Assembly (NCBI GenBank): GCA_946479015.1
Contig: CAMLEQ010000006.1
Location: 1-31,950, forward strand
Source: an uncultured Gemmatimonadota bacterium
GTDB lineage: Bacteria; Gemmatimonadota; Gemmatimonadetes; Gemmatimonadales; Gemmatimonadaceae
Length of the DNA: 31,950 nt
Direction of reading: 5' to 3'
The position numbers were made by a program, and so were the translations under genes. The notes under the pieces are model-generated. The model saw only the letters and a program-made list of their open reading frames with translations, was not told the DNA's origin and made no database searches. Positions 7,894 to 16,278 of this stretch are shown here, one piece after another. Each line of letters opens with the position of its first letter. The first letter of the stretch is position 1.

Positions 7894-8907
7894 CTACAGC
7901 TCCACCACGATCTCCCCGCGCCGCGCGTCGAGCGTCCACTGCCCGCCGCGCAGGTAGCGCTGCACGTCGGGGTGGCCGAGCGGAAAGAGCGTCCCGGACT
8001 TGATCACGTAGACGCCGGTCTCGTTGGTGAGCGTCGCGATCCGCCAGCCGCGCGCATCGGCGGGAACGCGCCCGCTCGCGCGGAGCAGCAGTCTCCCCGC
8101 GCCCGGCTCGAAGGTGGGCGCCAGCCGGCCGAGCACATCGAGGCCGAGCAGCACCTCGTCAGGCGCGCGCAACGGGCGGAATGCCGCTGGCACGTTCGTG
8201 AGCGCGTAGTCCCCCAGCCGCGCCTCCGGCACCACCGCCGCCATGCGCCGCGGGTCGCGCTCCCCGCGCGACGCCCAGTGGCGCACGTCCGCGCGGTGCA
8301 GCCACGAGGTGTCCACCACCAGCCCCTGCACGCGCGCATCGATCGTCGCGTCCACGGTGTCGCCGCCGATCGCCAGCCGGACGCGCCCCAGCAGGTGGCT
8401 GTCGCTCACCTCGAGCGGCACGAACGCGGAGTCGGGACCGGCCGCTCCGGGAGGATGATCGCGCAGCCACTCGGCGCGCACCCGTTCGGCGTAGGGCAAT
8501 GGCGAAGCGGGCAGGGAGGCCAGGGCGCCGTACTCGCCGAGCCGCGCGTACACGGGAGCGAGCTCCCGCGCCACGACGCCGGGATCGCCGCCGAAGTAGC
8601 GCGCCTCCTCCATGAGCACCGCGCCGACCTTCAGCGCCCCGCGCTCCGCCAGATACTTCCCGAGGGCGAGCCGCGCCTCCGGGTTTCGTGGGTCGATGCG
8701 GACGGCGTAGTAGTACAGCGACTCGGCGGAGAAGATGCGCCCCGCCAGGAGGAGCGTGTCCGCCCGGGCGACGATCTCCTGCGCCCCGGCCGCGCGAGCG
8801 GCCAGCGCCACGAGAACCGCCGCGCCCCACGCGAGGCGCCCCCGGCGCGCGCGGACGCGAGAGGGGGCGGATGGCCGGAGCGGGAGCGTCGAGGGGGAGC
8901 GCGGCAT
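7894..8907 (-). CDS. Secreted TPR / retropepsin-like aspartic-protease-like protein
   Basis: About 337 residues from ATG 8907. An arginine-rich N-terminus followed by a hydrophobic helix ending AARAAGAQE looks like a signal peptide. Residues about 45-130 resemble tetratricopeptide repeats (AESLYYYAVRIDPRNPEARLALG and the following helices). The C-terminal half recalls retropepsin-like (clan AA) folds: VVDTSW at the place of the D-T-G/S motif and LLGLDVLGRL like the hydrophobic-Gly-Asp motif after it. The active-site loop is atypical, so proteolysis is uncertain and it may be a non-catalytic relative. A GTG at 9003 would overlap the upstream stop as GTGA, a pattern common in this window, but the extra 32 residues look non-coding, so 8907 is preferred with doubt. 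It probably forms an operon with the gene at 9000-9461. Confidence 0.65.
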   Translation of the reverse strand: MPRSPSTLPLRPSAPSRVRARRGRLAWGAAVLVALAARAAGAQEIVARADTLLLAGRIFSAESLYYYAVRIDPRNPEARLALGKYLAERGALKVGAVLMEEARYFGGDPGVVARELAPVYARLGEYGALASLPASPLPYAERVRAEWLRDHPPGAAGPDSAFVPLEVSDSHLLGRVRLAIGGDTVDATIDARVQGLVVDTSWLHRADVRHWASRGERDPRRMAAVVPEARLGDYALTNVPAAFRPLRAPDEVLLGLDVLGRLAPTFEPGAGRLLLRASGRVPADARGWRIATLTNETGVYVIKSGTLFPLGHPDVQRYLRGGQWTLDARRGEIVVEL

Positions 8908-8999
8908 CGGGTGGGAGACGGTGACGGGCGAATCGCGGAGCCTGCACGGCTTACAGGGGGACGCGGCGCCGCGCCGGCTCGTAACGCGCTCCCGGCCGC

Positions 9000-9461
9000 T
9001 CACATCCCGATCCGGCGCATCTCCACCATGAGGCAGCGGTCCTGCACCACCTGGATCCCCGCTCTGGCGAGCGCCTCCGCCGCCTCATCGTTGCGGATCC
9101 CGAGCTGGAACCACACCGCCCGTGGGCGCTTGGCGAGGATGTCCGGGACGTGCGGCGGGATGTCCTTCGGGCGCCGGAACACGTTCACCAGATCCACCTC
9201 GCCGGGAACGTCCACGAGGCGCCGGTACACGCGTTCGCCGAGGATCTCCGTGACCTCGGGGAAGTAGACCGGCACGGGCACCACCTCGAGCCCCGCCATC
9301 TGCACGTACTCCGGGACGTAGAACGCCGGCTGCCCCGTCCATTCGGTCTTGATGCCGAGCACCGCCACGCGACGCGTCCGCTCGAGGAGCGCGCGGATCT
9401 CTTCCGGACTCTCCAGCAGATTGCGGCGCCACTCGCCGGTGTCGCGTGGTCTGGCGGTCAT
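9000..9461 (-). CDS. CoA-binding domain protein (YccU-like)
   Basis: A 153-residue protein of the small CoA-binding (Rossmann-type) family. The N-terminal segment RVAVLGIKTEWTGQPAFYVPEYVQ matches the nucleotide-binding strand-loop of the family. VPVYFPEVTEILGERVYRRLVDVPGEVDLVNVFRRP and VWFQLGIRNDEAAEALARAGIQVVQDRCLMVE follow the canonical order of family motifs, ending with the conserved D-R-C-L segment. The family is related to the CoA-ligase domain of succinyl-CoA synthetase but lacks the catalytic parts; its physiological role is not established. It is divergently transcribed from the reductase gene at 9579 across a 117-base gap that must hold promoters for both. Its stop lies just ahead of, or overlaps, the next - strand gene. 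Confidence 0.88.
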   Translation of the reverse strand: MTARPRDTGEWRRNLLESPEEIRALLERTRRVAVLGIKTEWTGQPAFYVPEYVQMAGLEVVPVPVYFPEVTEILGERVYRRLVDVPGEVDLVNVFRRPKDIPPHVPDILAKRPRAVWFQLGIRNDEAAEALARAGIQVVQDRCLMVEMRRIGM

Positions 9462-9532
9462 GTGGTCGAGAGAGATGCCAGGATCGTGCGCGGTGAGTCC
9501 CGCAGGGTGACCTCCGAGGCTCCGGCGGGTTA

Positions 9533-9554
9533 ACTTTCGGGCTCTTCCGAAAGT
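9533..9554 (+). promoter_or_regulatory. Perfect inverted repeat in divergent promoter region
   Basis: ACTTTCGG (9533-9540) pairs with CCGAAAGT (9547-9554) around the loop GCTCTT, less G/C-rich than its surroundings. It lies between the divergent genes at 9461 and 9579, seven bases before the AAGGAGA ribosome-binding site. It may be a repressor operator or a leader hairpin. No cognate regulator is adjacent. Confidence 0.4.
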
Positions 9555-9578
9555 GCCCGGTACAAGGAGAACTCGTTC

Positions 9579-10721
9579 ATGCGCATGCTCGTTCTGGGAG
9601 CGGGGCTGCAGGGGTCGGCCTGTGCCTACGATCTGCTGCAGAACCCCGATGTCACCGAGGTCCGTCTCGCTGACCTGAACATCACCCACCTGCCCGACTT
9701 CCTCGCGCCGTACTCCGGGAAGCGGCTCATCCCCACGCACCTCGACGTGCGCGACCGCGAGGCGGTGCTCGCCGTGATGCGGGAGAGCGATGCGGTGATG
9801 AGCGCGATCCCCTACTACTTCAACCTCGACATGGCCAGGTGCGCCGTCGAGGCGGGGACGCACTTCTGCGATCTCGGCGGCAACACGGAGATCGTGTTCC
9901 AGCAGCGCGAGCTCGAGGGGAAGGCCAGGGAGAAGAACATCACCGTCGTGCCCGATTGCGGGCTCGCGCCGGGGATGGTGAACATCCTCGCGCAGCACGG
10001 GATCGAGCAGCTCGACGAGGTGAAGTCGGTGAAGATCTACGTGGGCGGGTTGCCGCAGCACCCGGAGCCGCCGCTGAACTACCAGATCGTGTACTCGCTC
10101 GAGGGGGTGCTCGACTACTACACGACGCTGTCGTGGGTGGTGCGCGACGGGAAGCGCGCGAAGGTGAAGGCGCTGTCGGAGCTGGAGACGGTGGACTTTC
10201 CGCAGCCGGTGGGGGCGCTCGAGGCGTTCCACACGGCGGGCGGCCTGTCGACGATGGCGTTCCGGTACGAGGGGAAGATCCCGACGATGGAGTACAAGAC
10301 GCTCCGCTATCCGGGGCACGCGCACATCATGGAGGCGATCCGCGAGCTCGGGCTGCTCGATCTCACCCCGGTGGATGTGAAGGGGGTGAAGGTGGTGCCG
10401 CGCGACGTGTTCGTCGCCACCGTCGGCCCGCGGCTGACGAAGCCCAAGGGGCGCGACCTGGTGGCGTTGCGCGTGATCGTGGAGGGGACGAAGGACGGGA
10501 AGGCGAAGAAGCTCGGGTGGGAGCTCCTCGACTACTACGACGAGGCTCGCGGGATCAGCGCCATGATGCGCACCACCGGCTATTCGCTCTCGATCACGGG
10601 GCAGATGCAGGCGCGGGGTGAGGTGAAGCCCGCCGGCGTGCACACGCCCGACGAGTGCATCCCCGCGGTGCCGTACATCACGGAGCTGGAGAAGCGGGGG
10701 ATCAAGATTCGGAGCATGTGA
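9579..10721 (+). CDS. Saccharopine dehydrogenase family NAD(P)-dependent reductase
   Basis: A 380-residue oxidoreductase. It opens with the Rossmann motif MRMLVLGAGLQGSACAYDL (GxGxxG-type dinucleotide binding), then the second strand ending in acidic D33 (VRLADL). VMSAIPYYFNLDMARCAVEAGTHFCDLGG and VVPDCGLAPGMVNILA are characteristic of the saccharopine dehydrogenase / lysine 6-dehydrogenase-like group. The family acts on amino-acid-derived imines, for example saccharopine or related lysine-pathway intermediates; the substrate here is not determined. A strong ribosome-binding site AAGGAGA (9564-9570) lies 8 bases before the ATG. The gene is transcribed alone, bounded by the divergent promoter region and by the hairpin at 10782. 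Confidence 0.87.
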   Translation: MRMLVLGAGLQGSACAYDLLQNPDVTEVRLADLNITHLPDFLAPYSGKRLIPTHLDVRDREAVLAVMRESDAVMSAIPYYFNLDMARCAVEAGTHFCDLGGNTEIVFQQRELEGKAREKNITVVPDCGLAPGMVNILAQHGIEQLDEVKSVKIYVGGLPQHPEPPLNYQIVYSLEGVLDYYTTLSWVVRDGKRAKVKALSELETVDFPQPVGALEAFHTAGGLSTMAFRYEGKIPTMEYKTLRYPGHAHIMEAIRELGLLDLTPVDVKGVKVVPRDVFVATVGPRLTKPKGRDLVALRVIVEGTKDGKAKKLGWELLDYYDEARGISAMMRTTGYSLSITGQMQARGEVKPAGVHTPDECIPAVPYITELEKRGIKIRSM

Positions 10722-10767
<46 letters not shown>

Positions 10768-10781
10768 TGGGATACGGAATT

Positions 10782-10819
10782 GCGACGGGGGCTGCGGCAC
10801 ATGCCGCAGCCCCCGTCGC
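10782..10819. terminator. Strong bidirectional hairpin between convergent genes
   Basis: Bases 10782-10799 pair perfectly with 10802-10819 (18 bp as written, realistically 17 with a 4-base loop), mostly G/C. It lies between the convergent stops of the reductase (10721) and the carboxypeptidase (10873). The + strand side is followed by moderately T-rich sequence (GTTCCTTGTTCGTGGTGTT), so it should end transcription best from the + strand and probably serves both. Confidence 0.75.
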
Positions 10820-10838
10820 GTTCCTTGTTCGTGGTGTT

Positions 10839-10870
10839 CCCGCGCCCCGCACCCCGCGTCCCGCGTCCCG
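10839..10870 (-). repeat. Heptamer array, right arm (inverted)
   Basis: Read on the - strand this stretch has CGGGACG, CGGGACG, CGGGGTG and CGGGGCG units, the same heptamer family as 10722-10763 in inverted orientation. It ends two bases before the stop codon of the carboxypeptidase gene. Confidence 0.7.
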
Positions 10871-10872
10871 TT

Positions 10873-12504
10873 CTATCTCACGAATCCCGCCAACGTCGCC
10901 CCCATCGCGTCGATGGTGCTCTTCGCGTTCCAGCGGTCGGTGCCGTTGTAGATGAACGCGAAGGCGAGCAGCTCGCCGTCCCGAGCGGTGACGTAGCCGC
11001 CGAGGGAGATCACGGTGTTGGTGGTGCCGGTCTTGGCGTGGAGGTTTCCCTGGGCCGGCGTGTACTTCATGCGGCGGCGCAGCAGCTCCGACTCGCCGGC
11101 CACCGGAAGGGAGGCGTGGAAGGCGTCTCCCCAGGGGGCGTGGTGCGCGTACGAGAGGAGCTGCACGAGCGAGCGCGGCGTCACGTGGTCGAGCACGGAG
11201 AGGCCGCTGCCGTCGGCCGCGAACACCGAGCCGGGTGCGGCGCCCACCTTCTCGGTCATGAAGCGCTGGAGGAGGCGGCTCCCGGTCTCCACCGAACCGA
11301 CGGCGGTCGGGGACGCATGGCGTCCCGCGTCGCGGAAGAGCAGTTCCGCGTAGTGATTGATGCTCTCCCGGTTCATGGCCGAGATGAGACGCGCGAGCGG
11401 AGGCGAGGCGAGCGAGGTCACGCGCGCGGCGCCCGCGGGAGTGGCGGCGAACTGCGTGGGACCGTCCACGCTGATCCCGCGCGCCGCGAGCGCGCGGCGG
11501 AAGGCGCCGGCGGTGAACGCGGTGGGGTCCTCCACCACCAGCTCGTAGCGCTTCTCCCCGGCGCGGGCGCCGATCCACCCGCGCACGTCGATGGTGCCGT
11601 TGGAGGTGGTGTGGGCGAGCACGCGGGCGCCGCTGCCGCCGGTGGTCCGCACGTTCGCCGAGAGCGGGATGTCGGTGGCCGGCTCGAGGGTGACCACCGC
11701 CTTCCCGTTGCGGCCGGGCGTGACCACCACCCACACGAGGTTCTCGTTGAGCGACAGCGCCGAGACGCGCGCCGCGTAGCCGGACTGCAGGTAGCGCGAC
11801 TGCCACCCCTCGGGGATGCGCTGCGTGTCGAACGCGCTCGCGTCGGCGATGAGCCGCCCGGTCACGTGCTTCACGCCGGCGCCGGCCACGAGCTGCGCCA
11901 GGAGGTCCATCGACGCGCCGGGACCGCCATCGAAGAAGCGGGGGGAGAGCGCGGGGTCGCCATCGCCGCGCAGGATCAGGTCCCCGTGCAGCGTGCCATC
12001 GGGGCCGAGCGTGCCGGCCCGCAGGACATCCGTGCTGAACTGGTGGTTCTCGCCGAACTGGTCGAGGGCGATGGCCGTGGTGAACAGCTTCATGTTCGAC
12101 GCCGGCTGCATCGCGGAGTCCGGCGCGTAGTCGAACAGCGTGTCGCCGCGCGAGAGCGAGACCACCATGACCCCCCACTTCCCGCTGCGCACGCGGCTGA
12201 AGAGCATCGAGCGGAGATCGCCGGTGAGCGCGTCCTCGCCGCGAGGGGTGGTATAGCGCGGGGCGGCCGGCGCGGCCGCGCGGACATGCCGGAGCGTGCG
12301 GCGGCGCGTGCCGCGCCGCGTCCTCGTCGTCGCGGCGTGCGCGGGGCGCGACGCCCCTTCGGCCGCCGGGGCCGCGGCGTCCGGGCCGCTTCCGGCATCC
12401 CCCTGCGCCGCGGCTGTGCCGAGCGGCACGCAGAGGATGGCGGCGACGGCGAGCGCCGCGAGGCGGGCGCGCGAACGGGCGAGCAGCGGCACGATCACAG
12501 ACAT
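10873..12504 (-). CDS. dacB: D-alanyl-D-alanine carboxypeptidase/endopeptidase, PBP4 (class C, DacB) type
   Basis: A 543-residue periplasmic penicillin-binding protein predicted to trim or cleave peptidoglycan peptides. All three active-site motifs of the serine-peptidase S13 family are present: SNMK (S136, K139), S-I-N (381-383) and KTG (491-493). The N-terminus (MSVIVPLLARSRARLAALAVAAILCVPLGTAAAQ, two adjoining parts) is a signal peptide, followed by about 60 low-complexity Ala/Arg/Thr residues before the catalytic domain. The long insert between SxxK and SxN is typical of PBP4. ATG 12504 is chosen because it gives a proper signal peptide; the frame is open further upstream to 12633 but that part looks non-coding. 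It lies 162 bases downstream of the acyltransferase gene and a hairpin, so it probably has its own promoter. Confidence 0.92.
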   Translation of the reverse strand: MSVIVPLLARSRARLAALAVAAILCVPLGTAAAQGDAGSGPDAAAPAAEGASRPAHAATTRTRRGTRRRTLRHVRAAAPAAPRYTTPRGEDALTGDLRSMLFSRVRSGKWGVMVVSLSRGDTLFDYAPDSAMQPASNMKLFTTAIALDQFGENHQFSTDVLRAGTLGPDGTLHGDLILRGDGDPALSPRFFDGGPGASMDLLAQLVAGAGVKHVTGRLIADASAFDTQRIPEGWQSRYLQSGYAARVSALSLNENLVWVVVTPGRNGKAVVTLEPATDIPLSANVRTTGGSGARVLAHTTSNGTIDVRGWIGARAGEKRYELVVEDPTAFTAGAFRRALAARGISVDGPTQFAATPAGAARVTSLASPPLARLISAMNRESINHYAELLFRDAGRHASPTAVGSVETGSRLLQRFMTEKVGAAPGSVFAADGSGLSVLDHVTPRSLVQLLSYAHHAPWGDAFHASLPVAGESELLRRRMKYTPAQGNLHAKTGTTNTVISLGGYVTARDGELLAFAFIYNGTDRWNAKSTIDAMGATLAGFVR

Positions 12505-12642
12505 GACGACGGGCACGGAAGGGGCGACTCGAGATCCACGCCCGGCACCTGGGGCGTGTGACGACACCGGCCGGCGTCCACGGCTTCTACGGGACGGGAC
12601 GCTGGGTCGTTTCGCGGCGGCGCCGGGGCACATGCTTCACGA

Positions 12643-12664
12643 GCGTGACCGCCAATGGTCACGC
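12643..12664 (-). terminator. Hairpin 3' of the HGSNAT-like gene
   Basis: GCGTGACC (12643-12650) pairs perfectly with GGTCACGC (12657-12664) around a 6-base loop. On the - strand it starts two bases after the stop codon of the gene at 12667. There is no T-tract, so it may be Rho-assisted. Confidence 0.5.
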
Positions 12665-12666
12665 CC

Positions 12667-13941
12667 CTACAGCTTAATGACGATTTTCCGCTGGTACAGT
12701 CCCCACATCAGCGCGAGAAAGAGGAGCACGTAGCAGACGGCGAAGAGGAGCGAGGCGTCGCGCGGCGCCAGCCACGACGCGAACGCCGACTGGTAGATCG
12801 CCGACTCCACCGGCACCATCGTACCTCCACGGGGCACCCGCACGAGGGTGTAGATGAGGCGGGAGAAGAGCCCCTCCCCCACGAACGCCGCCAGCGGGTT
12901 GAGCCCGAACACGACGAACGGCTTCGTCCACCATGTCACGTGCTCGATGTCGATCAGCCACATGCAGGTGGCGAGCGTGACGCTGGCGAGGCCGCCGGTG
13001 AGCAGCACGTAGGAGCTGGTCCAGAGATTCTTGTTGACCGGGAAGGACCACCCCCACATCAGTCCGGCCACGATCGCGATCGCGCCCACGCCATGGAGCG
13101 CTGCCACGCGGGAGAGGAGCGGGCGGTCGGCGGCGATCCAGCGGCCGGCGAGCACGCCGAGCATGCAGGTGGCGATCGCGGGGAAGGTGGAGAGGATCCC
13201 TTCCGGATCCCATGTCCGCGATCCGGCCCACATGTGGTTCGTCCCGAACACAGCGCGGTCCAGCCAGGCGGCGAGCGTGAGGCTGTGGTCCGGGGCGCTG
13301 AGCACGGCCGCCCCGATCAGGCCGTGGCCGGGCACAGGAATCAGCGTCATCACGAACCAGTAGCCGAGCAGCAGCCCCGCGACGATCGCCACCACCCGCT
13401 TCACCGGGGCGCGCAGGGTGAGGAGCGCGGCGCAGACGTAGGCGACGCCGATGCGCTGGAGCACGCCGGTGAAGCGCCAGTGCGCGAGCCCCAGGTGGGG
13501 GGTCACCGAATCGAAGCGCGCGCCGAAGGGGAGGGGGAGGATGAACTCGTGATAGGGGAGCCCCGAGAGCAGGAGCCCCACGAGTACGATCATCCCCCCG
13601 CGCTTCAGGATCTGGAGAACGATGTCGCGGTCGCTCGCCCCGCGCGCGCGGCGCGAGGAGAGCGAGAGGTGCGTCGTGATCCCGACGATGAACAGGAAGA
13701 AGGGGAAGATCAGGTCCGTCGGGGTCCACCCGTTCCACGCCGCGTGCTCGAGCGGGGGATAGATTGCGCCCCACGTTCCCGGATTGTTGACGAGGAGCAT
13801 CCCGGCGATCGTGAGTCCCCGGAAGACGTCGAGAGAGACCAGCCGCTCGCGCACCCGGGTGGGGGCGACGGTGCTCTCCGGCGTGGAGAGCGGTGTGGCG
13901 GGGGCGCCGGAGAGCTCCCCGGGGCGCAGCGTGGTGGTCAC
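12667..13941 (-). CDS. HGSNAT-like membrane acyltransferase (DUF5009/DUF1624-type)
   Basis: A 424-residue multi-spanning inner-membrane protein with roughly ten hydrophobic segments. The first carries the family hallmark [20 protein letters not shown], followed by [16 protein letters not shown], as in bacterial relatives of heparan-alpha-glucosaminide N-acetyltransferase. These are thought to transfer acetyl groups across the membrane to glycans; the bacterial substrate is unknown. The start is GTG 13941, whose GTGA overlaps the stop of the upstream lipoprotein gene. About 20 residues of Thr/Pro/Ser-rich sequence precede the first membrane helix. Translational coupling to the small lipoprotein suggests a shared envelope role, and a cell-wall carboxypeptidase gene follows. 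A general acyltransferase-3-like role cannot be ruled out. Confidence 0.85.
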   Translation of the reverse strand: MTTTLRPGELSGAPATPLSTPESTVAPTRVRERLVSLDVFRGLTIAGMLLVNNPGTWGAIYPPLEHAAWNGWTPTDLIFPFFLFIVGITTHLSLSSRRARGASDRDIVLQILKRGGMIVLVGLLLSGLPYHEFILPLPFGARFDSVTPHLGLAHWRFTGVLQRIGVAYVCAALLTLRAPVKRVVAIVAGLLLGYWFVMTLIPVPGHGLIGAAVLSAPDHSLTLAAWLDRAVFGTNHMWAGSRTWDPEGILSTFPAIATCMLGVLAGRWIAADRPLLSRVAALHGVGAIAIVAGLMWGWSFPVNKNLWTSSYVLLTGGLASVTLATCMWLIDIEHVTWWTKPFVVFGLNPLAAFVGEGLFSRLIYTLVRVPRGGTMVPVESAIYQSAFASWLAPRDASLLFAVCYVLLFLALMWGLYQRKIVIKL

Positions 13942-14447
13942 GACACGTGCTCCTCTTCGGTGCGCATCAGGCCCCACTGCCCGTCGTTGCAGTGGAACCA
14001 GATGGTGCGCGATGGTGCGACCTGGCCGTCCTCCTTCCCGCCGACGAAGCGGCCACCGAAGCGGATCGCCGCGCTGTCGCGGTCCACGGCGCCTCCCCCA
14101 CGGTAGAGCACGAGCAGGGTGGGCCATTCACCCTTGCTCTTCAACATGGCGCGGACCTTGGCCCGAAGCGCCGTGTCGGGCGGAAAGAGGAAAGTCGGTC
14201 CCGCGTTCTGGAGCGCCTCACGGCCGGCGTCGGGGAGAGCGGAGTCCCCCGACGTGACGACGAGGAAGCGCTGTGGGCGCGGGGTGATGTTCCGAAGATA
14301 GGCACTGGTGGCCGCGGCCAACTCGGCGTCGGTTGGAGCGGCACAGGCGATGACGACGGCTCTGGGCGTCGCCTCCGAGGACCGGCCGCAGGCCGCGGCC
14401 AGGAGGAAGGCGAACGCGGCCGTGCTGCGCGCGACGTTGCGTGACAT
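13938..14447 (-). CDS. Small hypothetical exported protein or lipoprotein
   Basis: A 169-residue protein, not recognised. MSRNVARSTAAFAFLLAAACGRSS (in two parts: a basic start, then a hydrophobic core ending AAAC, Cys20) is a likely lipoprotein signal. Residues about 30-110 contain a hydrophobic strand (AVVIACAAP), helices and FLVVTSGDSALPDAGREAL, a pattern vaguely like a thioredoxin or periplasmic-binding fold. A conserved-looking C-terminal part includes TLLVLYRGGGAVDRDSAAIRFGG and IWFHCNDGQWGLM. No catalytic motif is identified. The ATG at 14447 is chosen for the signal peptide; AGGA lies directly before it. Its stop overlaps the start of the HGSNAT-like gene (GTGA). The 223-base gap on its 5' side is shared with the divergent gene at 14671 and contains a GGCGGCC/GGCCGCC hairpin (14600-14616). 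Confidence 0.7.
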   Translation of the reverse strand: MSRNVARSTAAFAFLLAAACGRSSEATPRAVVIACAAPTDAELAAATSAYLRNITPRPQRFLVVTSGDSALPDAGREALQNAGPTFLFPPDTALRAKVRAMLKSKGEWPTLLVLYRGGGAVDRDSAAIRFGGRFVGGKEDGQVAPSRTIWFHCNDGQWGLMRTEEEHVS

Positions 14448-14670
14448 TCCTGATTCTTGCACCGCCGAGCGGATTTGTCGAGCCCGTTCTCCGCGCCTTT
14501 CGGGGAGTCTGCGGGCTAGGCAACCGCCAGCGCCCGCCACAGATTGGGATGGACCGTCGCGCACCGCCCTGGCGCGCGCGACCCCTCCGAGGGCATTCCG
14601 GCGGCCACCGGCCGCCTGTGGATCGTGTGCAGGTGGGTTACCCGATCAACCCGTGCTGGAGGGTCATGGC

Positions 14671-15162
14671 ATGCCACAGCGGCACAGCATCACGCGTGAG
14701 GGGGTCATCGCGGGGATCATCGGCGCCACGAGCGTCGCGATCTGGTTTCTCGTGGTGGACGCGCTGGCGGGCCACCCGCTGTTCACCCCCACGGTGCTGG
14801 GGACCGCGGTGTTCAGCGTGTTCGGCGACACCACGCGCGACGGCGCCATCTTCCACGTGCTGTTCTATACCGTGATCCACTACGCGGCGTTCATCGTCGC
14901 CGGGATCGTGGTGTCGTACGTGGTGCACCGCGCGGAGACGGAGCCCTCGGTGCTGGTGGTGTTCACGCTCCTGTTCATCATCTTCGAGCTGGGCTTCTAC
15001 GGCTTGGCGGCGATGCTCGCCGAGACGGAGCTGCGGTCGCTCGCCTGGTACCAGATCGCGGCCGGCAACGTGCTGGCGGCGCTCCTGATGGGGGTGTACA
15101 TGTGGCGGACGCACCCGGCGCTGCGACAGGAATTCGCGCACGCGTTGGGAGGGGATGAGTAG
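14671..15162 (+). CDS. Four-helix integral membrane protein of unknown function
   Basis: A 163-residue membrane protein with four hydrophobic segments: about 10-32 (GVIAGIIGATSVAIWFLVVD), 60-84 (HVLFYTVIHYAAFIVAGIVV), 92-115 (VLVVFTLLFIIFELGFYGLA) and 124-146 (WYQIAAGNVLAALLMGVYMW). Short charged termini and a His/Arg/Glu loop (VHRAETEPS) lie between them. I do not recognise a named family; the layout resembles small conserved membrane proteins found near respiratory genes, and the cytochrome oxidase operon lies immediately beyond, on the other strand. GGAGG at 14658-14662 lies 8 bases before the ATG and fixes the start. It is a single gene; repeat copy B lies between it and ctaG. Confidence 0.78.
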   Translation: MPQRHSITREGVIAGIIGATSVAIWFLVVDALAGHPLFTPTVLGTAVFSVFGDTTRDGAIFHVLFYTVIHYAAFIVAGIVVSYVVHRAETEPSVLVVFTLLFIIFELGFYGLAAMLAETELRSLAWYQIAAGNVLAALLMGVYMWRTHPALRQEFAHALGGDE

Positions 15163-15200
15163 CGGGGCGGAGGCTGGGGGATTGTAGGACATAGTGGCTG

Positions 15201-15371
15201 GACCACCGAAGGACGCGTGTCGCGTGTGGGGAACTGACGGACAGAGTGGCGAGGTACGGCGCGTGTGGGTACGTGTGTAGGTGGACTCTCTCTACAGCCG
15301 AGCCTACACGCGCCGTACCTCCCTCCTCTGCCCGTCAGTCCCCCACACGCCACACGCGTTTCATGGTGGTC
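15201..15371 (-). repeat. 171-bp near-palindromic element, copy B (inverted relative to copy A)
   Basis: Arms 15201-15268 and 15304-15371 are reverse complements at most positions, with a 35-base centre (15269-15303). The centre matches the reverse complement of the centre of copy A, sharing CGTGTGTAGG and GGACTCTCTCTACA, so this copy is turned round. Weaker complementarity continues outward about 20 bases on each side (15180-15200 with 15372-15392, about 15 of 21 matched). The element therefore reaches the stop codon of ctaG at 15391-15393. It lies 3' of both neighbouring convergent genes. There is no coding content. Confidence 0.9.
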
Positions 15372-15390
15372 TACCCACCAGGTCCTAGAT

Positions 15391-16278
15391 TCACGCCGTC
15401 GCTTCCCTCCGATCCTGCGCCTCGAGCTCCCCGACCCACTTGAAGAAGATCACCGACAGCACCCCGGCGAAGATCAGGCCGCCGGGGATCCACATGATCA
15501 GGCCGCCCAGCCGCTGGTCCTGCAGCGGGGAGAGTCCCAGCACGCGCGGGGCGCTCGCGTAGAAGGGGTAGAGCAGCGAGTCGGAGTACGTGATGATGAT
15601 CGCCACCAGCGACATCGGCATCGTCATCAGGAACACGTACAGCATCTGCTTCGGGTACGAGAGCCGCGGCAGCTCCGGCATCGTGCTCATGATCGGCCAC
15701 CACATGATCGTGGAGGCGACGAGGAAGCACAGGTGCTGGACGATGTGCACCGGGTGGTGCGCCAGCGCGTAGTTGTAGAGCGGCGGCAGGTGCCAGACGA
15801 CGATCGTCAGGTTGAAGATCGCGAACGCCGCCGGGCCGGTGGTGATGCGCCGGGCGATCGCCGCCACGGCCCGGCTCCGCAGCGCCGGACGCAGCATCCA
15901 TCCCGGCGTGCCGGCGATGAGGAGCGGCGTCACGAGCATGGTGAGCAGCAGGTGCTGCACCATGTGCGCGCTGAAGAGATAGCTGTCGCTCAGGTCGTGG
16001 ATGGGGCCGTTGAGCGTGAAGAAGAGCGTGGCGAGGCCGAGGAGAAAGAGCACCTTCCGCCCCGCCGTGAGCGGCGGATGCGCGACGGCGGCGGGGACGC
16101 GCCTCTCGACGCCGCCCTCCGCCGCCGTCATCGCGCGCTCCCCCGCGCGGGCCCGCCAGACGTACAGTCCGGCGAGCGCCGCGATGCCGATCACCGTGCT
16201 CCAGTGGACGTCGAAGCTCGTCCAGGAGAGCTCGGTCGTGGGGTGCAGCAGCATCACATCGAACATCGAAACATCCAA
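15391..16278 (-). CDS. ctaG: Cytochrome c oxidase assembly factor CtaG (caa3 type)
   Basis: A 295-residue polytopic membrane protein with about seven hydrophobic segments, matching the caa3-CtaG family required for active caa3 oxidase assembly. Typical segments are LNGPIHDLSDSYLFSAHMVQHLLLTMLVTPLLIAG (read as adjoining motifs with the conserved HMVQH), VWHLPPLYNYAL and HPVHIVQHLCFL. Conserved histidines in these loops are consistent with a metal-related role. It is the last gene of the cta operon, 25 bases after ctaF. The first residues MDVSMFDVM derive from a degenerate repeat, so ATG 16266 or 16254 are possible alternative starts, but GAGG just before 16278 supports the longer form. Its stop abuts repeat copy B. 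Confidence 0.92.
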   Translation of the reverse strand: MDVSMFDVMLLHPTTELSWTSFDVHWSTVIGIAALAGLYVWRARAGERAMTAAEGGVERRVPAAVAHPPLTAGRKVLFLLGLATLFFTLNGPIHDLSDSYLFSAHMVQHLLLTMLVTPLLIAGTPGWMLRPALRSRAVAAIARRITTGPAAFAIFNLTIVVWHLPPLYNYALAHHPVHIVQHLCFLVASTIMWWPIMSTMPELPRLSYPKQMLYVFLMTMPMSLVAIIITYSDSLLYPFYASAPRVLGLSPLQDQRLGGLIMWIPGGLIFAGVLSVIFFKWVGELEAQDRREATA

